64,000 nucleotides of DNA from assembly GCA_963727845.1 (NCBI GenBank), contig CAVSHI010000002.1:992001-1056000 (forward strand), written 5' to 3'. The translations under genes and the position numbers were made by a program. Under the pieces are notes generated by a model that saw only the letters and a list, made by a program, of their open reading frames with translations, was not told the origin of the DNA and made no database searches. The stretch comes from JBEKTW01 sp963727845. Its GTDB lineage: Bacteria; Bacteroidota; Ignavibacteria; UBA10030; SZUA-254. Each line of letters begins with the position of its first letter. Within the stretch, counting starts at the first letter, position 1. Below, in pieces: positions 17,386-26,803 of the stretch.

Positions 17386-18069
17386 TTATATTCTCATTTT
17401 CCAATCACGGACGATAGCTGCGTCGATCTGAACTTCATTTCCGACTACAGCGCTTGGAATAGGAGCCGGAGGATACTTCTGGCAGGAACCCTGAGTTCCC
17501 TCAAGGTTGCCCAGCTTCCAGCGCGTTCCGCAGACCCCGCAAACGAGCTCAGTGTTTTCGATGCGAAATGTTTTCGAATTGCAAGGTTCGCACATCCGGA
17601 TGCAGGTGACGAGCTTTCCGTCATTGTTGATGAACGCGAGCAAGGGGATCGTTGCATTTTGAGTCACGTAATCGAATGACACCATTCTCTTTTCTAACAG
17701 CTTACTCAAGGGAAAGATGATTTTCCCGTTTTGAACCGTGACCTCTATTTGTTGCTGGTCGATGTTCACACTGCTGAAAGCCGCTGCCATGGCGACATCG
17801 GGCTGTTTTTCGATGACCGGATCGGGCTTCCCGGGCAGGTGTTCGACAAAGACATAAAGGAACACGAAAAAGAGAATGACCGTCAAGATGCCGTAGACTC
17901 GTTTGGCTCCCGGTGTCATCACGCGTTTACTAATCTTCGCCTGTGGCGCAAGGTCAGGCGGCATGACGGTCGGCTCAACGGGTTGCGGCGCTGGCGTTCC
18001 GCAGGAGGGACAGAACTTCGCTCCCTGCGTTAGTGGTGCATGGCACGATTTACAGGAATTGTCGCTCAC
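17386..18069 (-). CDS. Zinc-ribbon membrane protein with DUF2318 domain
   Basis: The 227-residue protein starts with a cytoplasmic-type zinc ribbon (CKSCHAPLTQGAKFCPSCG). A transmembrane helix follows at about residues 58-76 (YGILTVILFFVFLYVFV), then a DUF2318 domain. The latter shows TIPLLAFINNDGKLVTCIR, CEPCNSKTF, LVCGVCGTRW and a YPPAPIPSAV tail. Five cysteines in the C-terminal half suggest a metal or Fe-S site outside the membrane. DUF2318 has no settled function; it is often found near metal transport genes. It lies 31 bp upstream of the HMA lipoprotein. Confidence 0.8.
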   Translation of the reverse strand: MSDNSCKSCHAPLTQGAKFCPSCGTPAPQPVEPTVMPPDLAPQAKISKRVMTPGAKRVYGILTVILFFVFLYVFVEHLPGKPDPVIEKQPDVAMAAAFSSVNIDQQQIEVTVQNGKIIFPLSKLLEKRMVSFDYVTQNATIPLLAFINNDGKLVTCIRMCEPCNSKTFRIENTELVCGVCGTRWKLGNLEGTQGSCQKYPPAPIPSAVVGNEVQIDAAIVRDWKMRI

Positions 18070-18110
18070 TCGATGATTCCACCTGAATATTTCGGGGTTT
18101 TATCGTAAAC

Positions 18111-18143
18111 AAAAAGCCGTTCCTGTTACAACACCGGAACGGC
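18111..18143 (-). terminator. Intrinsic terminator on the - strand
   Basis: Read on the - strand, GCCGTTCC pairs with GGAACGGC (18116-18123 with 18136-18143) around a 12-nt loop, followed by TTTTTG (18115 down to 18110). It sits 24 bp past the stop of the Cys-rich gene that ends at 18167. It would separate that transcript from the DUF2318-HMA-copA genes, unless read-through occurs. Confidence 0.75.
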
Positions 18144-18166
18144 CAAAAATCTACTGCGGGATGAGA

Positions 18167-18517
18167 TTAGTTCTTTTCACCCTCTGTTGCCGCCTTGTCG
18201 GATTTTCCCGATTTTGTGTCAACCTTTGCCTCACTGGTCTTCTGCCCGGAGCAGCAGTTCATCTTACCCGTTGATTTGGAGGATGACTTCTTACCGGATT
18301 TTTGCATGCTGCAGCATCCTTTGCCGGAAGTCTTGCCGTCTTTCATCCCGGGGCAATCCTTCATATCTGAAGCCTTCGCGCCGCTCATGCAGCAACTCGC
18401 GGTTGATTTGCTTGCTGTAGTTTTCTTGGTGGTTTTTGTCTCCTGAGCCTGTCCAAGAGCCAGCGAAAAAATGAAACACGCTGCAATGAGGGAAAAGCAT
18501 AATGACCGTACCTTCAT
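18167..18517 (-). CDS. Small exported Cys/Lys-rich protein
   Basis: I do not recognise a named family. The 116-residue product has a signal peptide (SLCFSLIAACFIFSLALGQA). The mature part is low-complexity, rich in Lys, Ser and Thr, and carries paired cysteines: SCCMSG, GCCSMQ and NCCSGQ, plus KDCPGMK. These spaced CC and CxxM motifs suggest soft-metal binding in the periplasm. It lies alone between the CusA end and the DUF2318 gene and has its own terminator (18111-18143). It is probably induced with the metal island; a sequestration role is inferred. Confidence 0.65.
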   Translation of the reverse strand: MKVRSLCFSLIAACFIFSLALGQAQETKTTKKTTASKSTASCCMSGAKASDMKDCPGMKDGKTSGKGCCSMQKSGKKSSSKSTGKMNCCSGQKTSEAKVDTKSGKSDKAATEGEKN

Positions 18518-18716
18518 CTTCTACTCCTTGATGATTGTGTGTAGATTACTTTCTTAAATTTACAAAATATATCTGTATTTCCAAATGTTTCAGCTTTCAC
18601 CCGCTCTTCTGACAAAATAGCCAGAAACATACCGGGAAATCCCGAAACGGAGAATGGGCATCACCCACATTAACGCCCGTGATGTGGAGCGAGTTCCAGG
18701 CAGCCGGTTTCGTCTC

Positions 18717-21700
18717 CTACTGCTTCCTTGTCGATGGTTTCAATGTTCCCCGCCGCAATGCCGCTTCTTTCATCATCGAAAAGATGATGGGAGTGACAAA
18801 GAGGACGTGAACCGCGGAACTGATGATGCCCCCGATCATGGGAGCGGCGATAGGTTTCATCACATCCGACCCCGTGCCGGTGCTCCACATAATCGGCATG
18901 AGGCCGATGAGATTCGTGGCCACCGTCATGATCTTGGGCCGCAATCGGAGTACGGCCCCGTCGATCGTTGCTTGCCTGATGTCATCGGCCGTCAGCGGAC
19001 CACTGAGCAATCGCCGGTCGAGTGATTCGTGCAAGTAAATTACCATAACGACGCCCGTTTCCACTGCGACGCCATAAAGCGCTATGAACCCGACCCACAC
19101 GGCAACACTGAAATTGTATCCGAGGAAGTAGATCAAGTAAACGCCGCCGATGAGAGCGAAGGGAACTGAAAGCATTACCATGGATGCTTCCACGAAGGAT
19201 TTGAACGTGAAGTACAGCATCACGAAAATGATCAGGAAGACGAGGGGTAATACAATTTCCAGGCGGTTCTTCGCGCGCAGTTGGTTCTCGTATTCGCCAC
19301 TCCATGAAACATAATAGCCGGGCGGAAGTTGCAAACGCTTATTGAGAGTTTCCTTGGCCTCATCGACGAAACCTCCGAGGTCCCGACCGCGTACATTGAG
19401 AAAGACGATCGAGCGAAGGAGCCCATTTTCACTGTTGACCATGGGGGGGCCCGGAGTTTGGCGGATGTCGGCAAGTTGCGCGAGCGGTATGAAACTGAAC
19501 TTCTGGTTCGAGCTTTGTGAAATGGAGCCCGGATTCAGGTCTCCCTCCGAGGGTGATCTCATGGCCGTCGATGAACTCAAACCATCCGCGGCAGAGGATG
19601 ATGATGGGGACGTGGTTTCAATGTTCGCCATGGATGGGCGAGGCACGGGCACGAGCAGGCGTTTCAGCGCGTCGACATTGTCGCGGTAATCCCTGGCGAA
19701 TCGAACCCTGATGGGAAACCGTCGTCTTCCCTCCACGGTCGTCGAGATATTCTCGCCGCCGATAGCGGTCTCAACCACATTCAGAACATCGCCCACATTG
19801 ATGCCGTAACGCGCAACGGCGTCCGGCTTGATCGCGATATCCAGGAATTCTCCCCCTGTGACACGCTCGGCGTAGAGGTCGACCGCTCCCGGGAGGGTCC
19901 CGAGGATTCGTTCGGCCTGAATTGCCAGACGTTCGAGTGTGTCGAGGTTTTCTCCGAAGACTTTCACTCCAATATCAGTCCGAACGCCGGTCGAAAGCAT
20001 GTTGATGCGGTTAATGATTGGCTGGGTCCAGCCGTTTCTCACACCTGGAATCTGAAGTCGCCGGTCGAGTTGCTCCACAATCTCATCTTTTGTCATCCCC
20101 TTCCGGCATTGGGATTTAGGTTTGAGGAGAATGATCGTTTCAAGCATGCTGACCGGAGCGGGGTCTGTCGGTGTTTCCGCACGGCCGACTTTTCCGAGAA
20201 CCTGATCTACTTCAGGAAAGTCGGCTATGATTTTGTCCTGAACCTGGAGAATCCGTTTTGCCTCGGTGATGGAAACGCTCGGAAGCGTCACCGGCATGAA
20301 CAGCAGGCTCCCTTCGTCGAGTGGCGGCATAAACTCAGACCCGATGTGCATGATCATCGGGATGGTGATGAGAAGAGCCAGGATGCTAACTGCCAGAGTC
20401 GTTTTCCGGAATTTCAACGCCTTCTTCAGAACCGGTTCGTACAGACCCATAAGAAAGCGTGAAACCGGATTCTTCTGCTCAGGACGGAATTTCCCTCTCA
20501 TCAACATGGTCATCAACATCGGGACGAGCGTAATGGAGATGATCGCCGATGAAGCCAGCGCGAATGTCTTTGTCCAGGCGAGCGGGTGAAACAGTTTCCC
20601 TTCCTGCCCCTGCAGCATGAATACCGGGAGGAATGAAACGACAATGATCGCAAGCGAAAAGAATATTGCGCGACCGACCTGCTGCGCTGAACGAATCGAA
20701 ATTTCCGTGTAATCAACCGGCCCACCCTGGAGTTGCGCGTGTGCAATATTCCGGTATGCGTTTTCAACAAGAACAATGGAGGAGTCAACGAGCACACCAA
20801 TCGCGATCGCCAGGCCGCCCAGACTCATAATGTTTGATGTGATCCCGAATTGCTTCATCAGGATGAACGCCATCAAAACCGAAACCGGAAGCTCGATGAG
20901 GATGCGAAGAGCGCTCCGGAAATGGAATATGAATACCATGATGATCAGGCTTACGACGAGAGCCTCTTCGATCAGCGCGTGTCGCAGCGTATCGATGGAT
21001 CGTTCAATCAGATCGGAACGGTCATACGCGGTTTTGATCTCGACTCCCTTCGGCAAACCCTTCTGGATTTCCAAAATCTTCAATTTCACACGCCCGATGA
21101 CATCCTTCGCGTTCTCACCGTAACGCATAACGATAATGCCGCCAACGACCTCGCCGGTTCCATTTTTGTCGAGCAAGCCGGGTCGCAGGTCGTTTCCCAT
21201 CTGGACTGTGCCGACATTGCGAACGTAAAGGGGGACGCCGTTATTCCCCGTTCCGACGACAATGTTTTCGATTTCCTTCACAGAGTGAACATATCCCAGC
21301 CCGCGCACGTACATTTGCGCACCGTTTGATTCAACAACTTTGCCGCCGACGTCGCGGTTGGATGAAGTGATCGCGGCGACGACAGCATTAAAGTTGACGT
21401 CGTGCGCGGCGAGTTTGTTCGGGTCCAGATCGACCTGGTATTGCTTGACAAAACCGCCGATGCTCGCGACTTCCGCCACACCGGGCACAGAATTAAGCTG
21501 ATAACGCACATACCAATCCTGGATGGCCCTCAGTTCACCCAGATCATAATCCTTTCCCTCCACCGTGTACCAGTAGACATGCCCGACGCCTGTGCCGTCG
21601 GGTCCGAGCGTCGGAACAACTCCGGAAGGCAGAAAGGCAGCGGCATTGTTGAGCTTCTCCAGAACCCGGCTCCGAGCCCAGTAGATATCGACATTATCCT

Positions 21701-21992
21701 CAAAGATGATGTAGATGAATGACATCCCGAACATCGATTGGGCACGGACGGCTTTCACGCTCGGCAACCCCTGCAGGTTGCTGACCAGCGGATACGTGAT
21801 CTGGTCTTCAATGATTTTCGGGGACCGTCCCATCCATGGCGTGAAGACAATCACTTGATTGTCCGAGAGATCGGGAATGGCATCAACGGGCGTTGTGTAC
21901 ACCGACCAGATACCCCAGCCGATCAAGATGGAATATACCAGTATGACAACAAATTTGTGCCGTGCCGAGTATTCTATAATTTTTTCGATCAT
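18717..21992 (-). CDS. cusA: Heavy-metal RND efflux pump, CusA/CzcA family
   Basis: Inner-membrane proton-driven pump of the HME-RND family. It forms a tripartite complex with the CusB and CusC genes upstream. The 1091 residues show two RND halves. The N-terminus is MIEKIIEYSARHKFVV, and the family motif DAIPDLSDNQVIV follows. TM4 has GGLAIAIGVLVDSSIVLVEN, where the DSSIV segment holds the proton-relay Asp. I chose ATG 21992 because AGGGAAA lies upstream; an in-frame start at 22019 would add nine residues. A Ser-rich segment of about 45 residues (about 19505-19640) interrupts the usual porter domain (see findings). Substrate Cu/Ag or Zn/Co cannot be fixed; copper is favoured by context. Confidence 0.94.
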   Translation of the reverse strand: MIEKIIEYSARHKFVVILVYSILIGWGIWSVYTTPVDAIPDLSDNQVIVFTPWMGRSPKIIEDQITYPLVSNLQGLPSVKAVRAQSMFGMSFIYIIFEDNVDIYWARSRVLEKLNNAAAFLPSGVVPTLGPDGTGVGHVYWYTVEGKDYDLGELRAIQDWYVRYQLNSVPGVAEVASIGGFVKQYQVDLDPNKLAAHDVNFNAVVAAITSSNRDVGGKVVESNGAQMYVRGLGYVHSVKEIENIVVGTGNNGVPLYVRNVGTVQMGNDLRPGLLDKNGTGEVVGGIIVMRYGENAKDVIGRVKLKILEIQKGLPKGVEIKTAYDRSDLIERSIDTLRHALIEEALVVSLIIMVFIFHFRSALRILIELPVSVLMAFILMKQFGITSNIMSLGGLAIAIGVLVDSSIVLVENAYRNIAHAQLQGGPVDYTEISIRSAQQVGRAIFFSLAIIVVSFLPVFMLQGQEGKLFHPLAWTKTFALASSAIISITLVPMLMTMLMRGKFRPEQKNPVSRFLMGLYEPVLKKALKFRKTTLAVSILALLITIPMIMHIGSEFMPPLDEGSLLFMPVTLPSVSITEAKRILQVQDKIIADFPEVDQVLGKVGRAETPTDPAPVSMLETIILLKPKSQCRKGMTKDEIVEQLDRRLQIPGVRNGWTQPIINRINMLSTGVRTDIGVKVFGENLDTLERLAIQAERILGTLPGAVDLYAERVTGGEFLDIAIKPDAVARYGINVGDVLNVVETAIGGENISTTVEGRRRFPIRVRFARDYRDNVDALKRLLVPVPRPSMANIETTSPSSSSAADGLSSSTAMRSPSEGDLNPGSISQSSNQKFSFIPLAQLADIRQTPGPPMVNSENGLLRSIVFLNVRGRDLGGFVDEAKETLNKRLQLPPGYYVSWSGEYENQLRAKNRLEIVLPLVFLIIFVMLYFTFKSFVEASMVMLSVPFALIGGVYLIYFLGYNFSVAVWVGFIALYGVAVETGVVMVIYLHESLDRRLLSGPLTADDIRQATIDGAVLRLRPKIMTVATNLIGLMPIMWSTGTGSDVMKPIAAPMIGGIISSAVHVLFVTPIIFSMMKEAALRRGTLKPSTRKQ

Positions 21993-22018
21993 AAGGTTTC
22001 CCTGCAGTGCTTGGCGCA

Positions 22019-23375
22019 CTATTTTGAAGTTTGCATTTGACTTTCAGAGTCGATCAAGTATCCTCCGGATGAAACCACGACGTCGCCTTCATTGATACCT
22101 TCGAGAATCTGCACGCTCTCGTCAGTCTGCTCGCCGACGTTCACCACCCGGGGCTCAAAGAGTCCGGGGCTTTTCTGCACCCAAACGACCTGATGCTGAC
22201 CCGTGGAAAGCAGAGCAGTGGCTGGGACGACAATCATCGCTGGCATTTCAATTCTGATGGTTGCATCCATGAACATATCGAGTTTGAGTTCTTCTCCGGC
22301 GTTCTGTAGATCTGCGCGAAGCCGAAGCGTTCTTGTCTGCGGGTCGAGCGCCGGGCTGATGAAGGTTATCCTCCCACCGAACATCTTTCCGGGAAACGCG
22401 ACCGCCGTCGCTTCAATGGCTTGACCGGTTCTCAGCAAAGAGTCTCTCATATTCATAGATATCGATGGTAAGCCAGACAGTCGAAAGGTCGGCGACATCG
22501 TAAATATCCTCACCCGCAGTGACATATCGCTGGGGGTCGACGCCCTTCTTCAGAACTGTTCCGCCGACGGGGGAGTATATGGTGAGCGTGTTCCTGACTT
22601 TTTTCGTACTGTCCAGTTCCGAGATTTGAGTGTCCGTGAATCCCCAGCGCAGGAGTTTCTCCCGGGACTCGTCTAGTAGTGACTTTGCGCCCGACGAAAT
22701 GATCTCCGTCGCATCCTTCACCTCCTCAAAAGAGTTCCGCGCGAGCAGATATTCCTTCTGGGCTGATATTGCATCAGGGCTGTAGACTTCGGCGACAGGG
22801 TCGCCCTTCTTGACCTTCATACCGGTGTAGGTGAGATACAACCGTTCGATGCGTGCAGGGTACCGCATGCTGATATGTCTGATATTTGGCTCCGCATATC
22901 CAATTTTTCCCACAGCGTGGATTTCCTTCCGTAATGGTAAACGCCGGGCGACCGTTGTTGCAACATTGGCCAGGATTTGTCGGGAAGGCGATATCGTAAC
23001 TGTGACGATATGGTCTTTTTCTTCGCCGGACATTTCCGTGCCGTCCGATTTCTTCACCAGTGTCATACCACAGACAGGACATGCGCCCGGTGCGTCTTTA
23101 TGAATGAACGGATGCATCGGACACGTATAGTACGATCTTGTCAGAATTGCCGTATCTCGCGCCGGTGGCAACACTGCATCGGCGTAAACGGGGACCCGCT
23201 CCATTCCCATCGATGATTTACCGGGGTGGTCACTTCGATCCCCCGGCAGCATTGGATCGGTCCAATAAAGTATCAGGCGCTCCGGCTTCGCGGGAAACAA
23301 CCTGGGATACAGTGCGAGTGTGATCGCAGCGATCACTACACCACCAATGATTGCGTACAATAATTTTCTGTTCAT
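22019..23375 (-). CDS. cusB: RND efflux periplasmic adaptor CusB-like, frameshifted
   Basis: Membrane-fusion protein linking CusA to the outer-membrane channel. The N-terminal anchor (residues 7-25) is followed by a DPM..PGKSSMGMERVPVY segment (about 40-64). A heavy-metal-binding domain follows (YYTCPMHPFIHKDAPGACPV, residues 82-101, then CGM), then barrel-sandwich and alpha-hairpin regions. The frame breaks near 22442-22448, in the GAGAGA of EYERLF. The second frame resumes at DSLLRTGQAIEATAVAFPG and runs to the stop at 22019. Skipping one base gives one protein of about 451 residues. The gene lies between cusC (15 bp away) and cusA (26 bp away). Confidence 0.88.
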
Positions 23376-23390
23376 GGCATCATCCTTCCA

Positions 23391-24665
23391 TTATTTGAAA
23401 TTCGATAGATTTTGCGTTCCTGCTTCGCGTTCCAGTCCGCCGATGTTTTGCTCAAACTGCATGCGGAGCATGAAGTACTCTTTGGTGAGATTGACGTAGG
23501 TTCGGTATGAGTCGCTCAACATGAGGAAATCTGTCCGCCCGGTCCGGTAGGACTCGAGGCTTGCGTTGAGCGATTGTCGTGCCTCGGGCAGGATTGCGGT
23601 GCGATACAGCTCAAGTTGTTTCTTTCCCGCATCTATTCTGTAATACAGGTCCTTGATATTGGCGGCGACCATGTTCCTTGCAGCAGTGTAGTCGGAACGG
23701 GCCTCGTCTATCGATGCAGAAGCTTCCTCGATGCGCGCGTTGGTTCTTCCAAGAGTCCAGGGTGCAATAGGAATGGTTACGGTCGCCATGACGCTCCAGC
23801 CGCTGAAATCAGAGCTTGGAGACGTAAGCCGCTCCAGGCCAACCTTGAAATCCGGCCAGTAGTCAAGCTTTGCCAGGGAAAGACTGAGTTGCCGCTGAGC
23901 GATAGACAGTGAATCGTGGACGATCATAGGTCGGTTATCCATGGCCCAATGCAGGAGTGAATCAAGTCGAGCTTCGAATACGATTTCGTCGGGAATGACG
24001 GCGAACCCGAGTGTGTCTCTTGGACTGCGATTGAGGATTGACATCATCATGGCTTTCACGCTCAATTCCCTTTGACGGAGCGTGATTAAGTCATTCTCGA
24101 CCATATGCAATTCGACCTGGCCTTTAAGCACATCCTGCTGCGATGATTCACCCACGCCGTACCTTGCCCGCGCAATCGTGACGAACTGATTGAGAAGGCG
24201 GGCGTTCTCCCCGTCGAGGATGGTATTTTGTTGGACGAACCAGAGTTCGTAATAGGCCGACTTGAGTCCCGAGAGGACCTCATTGACCTTCTCGAGATGT
24301 TCGTGGTGCGCATGGTCCGCTTCGATGCGAGACAGATCTTCACGTTTTCCGAGTTTAACCGGGAAGGGAATCGTCTGTGATAGCTCGAACCGGGAGTACA
24401 TCGCCTGATTGAATCTGAAATCCGGCATTGCCTCCTGCAGGAATCTCAGCTCGGGAGCATCAAGCGAACCCGCCTGCTGGACCCTTGCCTCCATGACGTC
24501 CATTTTCTGAAGTTCAGATTTGATCTCCAGGTTGTTCATAAGTGCTTCGACCGTCAGGAACTGGAGGTCGAGCTCGACCGGTTCGGGAACGTTGACCGAG
24601 TCCTGCTGGCTGAAACCTCGCAAGGGCAGCAAAAGCATTATCGCCAGAAATATTTTTGTAATCAT
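23391..24665 (-). CDS. cusC: Outer-membrane channel of the TolC/CusC family
   Basis: Outer-membrane efflux protein that completes the Cus-type pump. The 424-residue product has a signal peptide (ITKIFLAIMLLLPLRGFSQ). Two OEP repeats follow: the first includes SLDAPELRFLQEAMPDFRF and IPFPVKLGKREDLSRIE, the second TIPIAPWTLGRTNARIEEAS. Long helical segments lie between them. It has no lipobox, unlike E. coli CusC. The length is normal. It is the first gene of cusC-cusB-cusA; AGGAATT precedes the ATG. Confidence 0.9.
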   Translation of the reverse strand: MITKIFLAIMLLLPLRGFSQQDSVNVPEPVELDLQFLTVEALMNNLEIKSELQKMDVMEARVQQAGSLDAPELRFLQEAMPDFRFNQAMYSRFELSQTIPFPVKLGKREDLSRIEADHAHHEHLEKVNEVLSGLKSAYYELWFVQQNTILDGENARLLNQFVTIARARYGVGESSQQDVLKGQVELHMVENDLITLRQRELSVKAMMMSILNRSPRDTLGFAVIPDEIVFEARLDSLLHWAMDNRPMIVHDSLSIAQRQLSLSLAKLDYWPDFKVGLERLTSPSSDFSGWSVMATVTIPIAPWTLGRTNARIEEASASIDEARSDYTAARNMVAANIKDLYYRIDAGKKQLELYRTAILPEARQSLNASLESYRTGRTDFLMLSDSYRTYVNLTKEYFMLRMQFEQNIGGLEREAGTQNLSNFK

Positions 24666-24791
24666 AATTCCTCACACAGTTCTTCATGAGTTTTCGTCCA
24701 CAAGAATGGACGAAGACGTTCATCATTCTCGGGAAAGAGGATGATGCGTTGACAGCGGCGCGAGCCGCCTAGAAGCTACAGCGTGACGGAA

Positions 24792-25181
24792 TTAAATCAG
24801 GAGAGCTGAAGTGAAGATCGGAATATCTTCGGAGTGGGGAGGAGATGGAACATACGATATGATGGATATTGAAGCGTGAACCTGTGGAGCGACAACAAAT
24901 TGGAGTGATGGAGTGATGGAGTATTGGATGCTTGCGGCGGCACTTTGTCCCTGGAGAAATTCAGTCTTGTTTCGCTCCGCGGCAATCGTTGTTTTGCAGC
25001 AGTCCGTATTCTTGAAGCCATTTAACGCAGCATCCGTGCTGCCCGATTTCTCGCAGCAGCAGGAAGCTTTCGTTCTTGCCATCGGGCACGATGCGACGAC
25101 GATTGGCAGACCGACGTTAAAAATGCAAAATACGAGTGCCAGAAGCACCGGTATGACTCTGTATGTCGAAATCTTTGCCAT
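24792..25181 (-). CDS. Small exported protein with Cys clusters
   Basis: The 129-residue product has a long signal segment (VIPVLLALVFCIFNVGLPIV). The first mature part carries SCPMARTKASCCCEKSG and TDCCKT, then a Cys-free region ending in HSEDIPIFTSALLI. The cysteine pattern suggests metal binding, in line with its place at the head of the cus genes. The ATG at 25181 is preferred to TTG 25226 because it directly precedes the signal peptide; no clear Shine-Dalgarno is seen. I do not know a named family. Confidence 0.6.
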   Translation of the reverse strand: MAKISTYRVIPVLLALVFCIFNVGLPIVVASCPMARTKASCCCEKSGSTDAALNGFKNTDCCKTTIAAERNKTEFLQGQSAAASIQYSITPSLQFVVAPQVHASISIISYVPSPPHSEDIPIFTSALLI

Positions 25182-25461
25182 TCTAAATATTAAACATACA
25201 AATGAAGCCTTTAATTCCCGCAACAACAGCTACACACAAAAGATAGCGTATTGGCAACCAAATACCAAAACCTGAAGAGCACAGTTAGTGGCTGAATCTA
25301 AAATGCTCAGATTGCGTATTTCGACCAGGGTAATCGGTCAGTTTAACATTTGGAGGGCAAACGACTTGACAAGGGTGACTTCAGCACCTGTTTCAACGAA
25401 ACCACACTGCTTTTCCCTGATGCTGAGCGCCGTGGCCATGGTCGTTATGCGGAGCGGTGCG

Positions 25462-26016
25462 TCAACTCAACCTTGATTCAAGTTGGCTCCATTTATCGAG
25501 ATACTTTGACAGGTCTCGCTTTGCCACTTGCTGGTCATCCAATTTATCGTTGATCAGAAGCAATAAGTCCTTTCTTGATAGGCCACGCGTTTCCCAGCAC
25601 CCATTTTGAGAAGTAACGACTATGTAAACATTAAAGCTTGTCAGTTGCCCGTGTATTGTTCGAAGCTTCCTCAGCAATTCTCGTGGCTCAACAACGAGAT
25701 ATTGTGCATTACGTGTATTGAAGTTGTATAGAACCAAAATCCAAAGGTCCGCCTTCGACTGCTCAATCTTCTTCATGTTCAGTGTCCACCATCCAACGGA
25801 TTTCACCTTATGTGCAAGCTCAGAATCGGGCTTGGTAGAGAAATCCTTTGAGAATTTCACTTGTAGTCCAGCGAAGGTACGCTTTCCTGGATTGGTAACC
25901 AGCAAGTCGACTCCGGTGTCCCTGGACGGCACCCATATTCGGTACGACTTATATTTCTCTTCAAGAAACGTAGCTACGAGATATTCTCCAGCATGAATCG
26001 TAAACAATGGTCTCAT
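25462..26016 (-). CDS. Possible PD-(D/E)XK nuclease-fold protein
   Basis: The 184-residue form begins MRPLFTIHAGEYLVATFLEE. Three elements match the restriction-endonuclease-like core: Glu in HAGEYLVA, Asp in SRDTGVDLLV, and QVK in FAGLQVKFSK (a QxK variant). Later segments (WWTLNMKKIEQSKADLWILV) resemble DUF4365-like or other orphan members. No methylase or helicase lies nearby, so a classical restriction system is not supported. A longer start at 26106 is possible but adds a region without a clear role. It is an accessory gene; nuclease activity is inferred. Confidence 0.55.
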   Translation of the reverse strand: MRPLFTIHAGEYLVATFLEEKYKSYRIWVPSRDTGVDLLVTNPGKRTFAGLQVKFSKDFSTKPDSELAHKVKSVGWWTLNMKKIEQSKADLWILVLYNFNTRNAQYLVVEPRELLRKLRTIHGQLTSFNVYIVVTSQNGCWETRGLSRKDLLLLINDKLDDQQVAKRDLSKYLDKWSQLESRLS

Positions 26017-26216
26017 GGTTGACTCCGATGTTGGTGTTGAGCGCCCCGTTTCACTTGATGCGTCGCAGAATAATGCAGCAGTTGTTTTGCAAATGTACTC
26101 ATACACCTATCGCCATTGAAGAAAAGTGTTGAGCGAGTTCCTGTCGTGACATTCACGGCCTAGATGTTAGGCTTGTTTTGTGTTCGTTCGTTCCCGCTAA
26201 AGGTGGAGTGCTCCAT

Positions 26217-26624
26217 TTAAAAACTTTCGAATGCTTTAAGCAATAAATCCTTCTTTGGATTGGATTGGTAGAAAAGTAATACAAAGGAACCATTCACCTT
26301 TATGGGTACCGTGGAACCCATTATCGTAATGGTACCATCAATTTTGTATTTCTCAAGTAGCTTGCGTTCCGATTCGTCAGAGTTGTCGTACTTGTATATT
26401 TCAACCTCATCACCTTCAACATAAACCGCACATCCGCTGACTGCGCCGAGGGCATTGGGCTGCCGTCCAGTTAATGAACCAACGTCTAAGCCGTTATCAC
26501 GAAAGTGACTGATAAGATCATGAATAGCTTTGGCATTATTATTTCGCTCCATCGTGCAGGAGACAAGATACACGCAGAGAACGACAAATGAGAATGAGAT
26601 GATTGAACGCTGAGCAGCTTTCAT
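26217..26624 (-). CDS. Lipoprotein of unknown function
   Basis: The 135-residue product has a lipoprotein signal (SIISFSFVVLCVYLVSC) with lipobox LVSC. A short globular part follows (GAVSGCAVYVEGDEVEIYKYD and ITIMGSTVPIKVNGSFVLLF). I do not recognise the family. The ATG at 26624 is used because AGGAG lies 8 nt upstream; another ATG at 26630 is too close to it. It is a single gene in the accessory stretch between the metal island and bshB1. Confidence 0.6.
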   Translation of the reverse strand: MKAAQRSIISFSFVVLCVYLVSCTMERNNNAKAIHDLISHFRDNGLDVGSLTGRQPNALGAVSGCAVYVEGDEVEIYKYDNSDESERKLLEKYKIDGTITIMGSTVPIKVNGSFVLLFYQSNPKKDLLLKAFESF

Positions 26625-26803
26625 ATTCATTTCTCCTATATTATGGAAATAGACCGAACTAGGATTCATGCTCCAAGAATTAGAGAGGAATAAAACCTGT
26701 CGATTCTTTGTTCAACAGCGTGAGAGCACATTGATTGACTATTATCTTCTGACATTTGCATCTTCACTGTTGCCGTGCTATGCGTTCGTGCCGCCGCCCT
26801 TTA

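Noticed and set aside
25288..25476. A 62-codon + strand frame between the cus genes and the nuclease-fold gene
   Set aside because: No start signal or recognisable protein; composition looks random.
25462..26016. A restriction-modification system
   Set aside because: A nuclease-like fold alone is not enough; there is no methyltransferase, specificity or helicase gene nearby.
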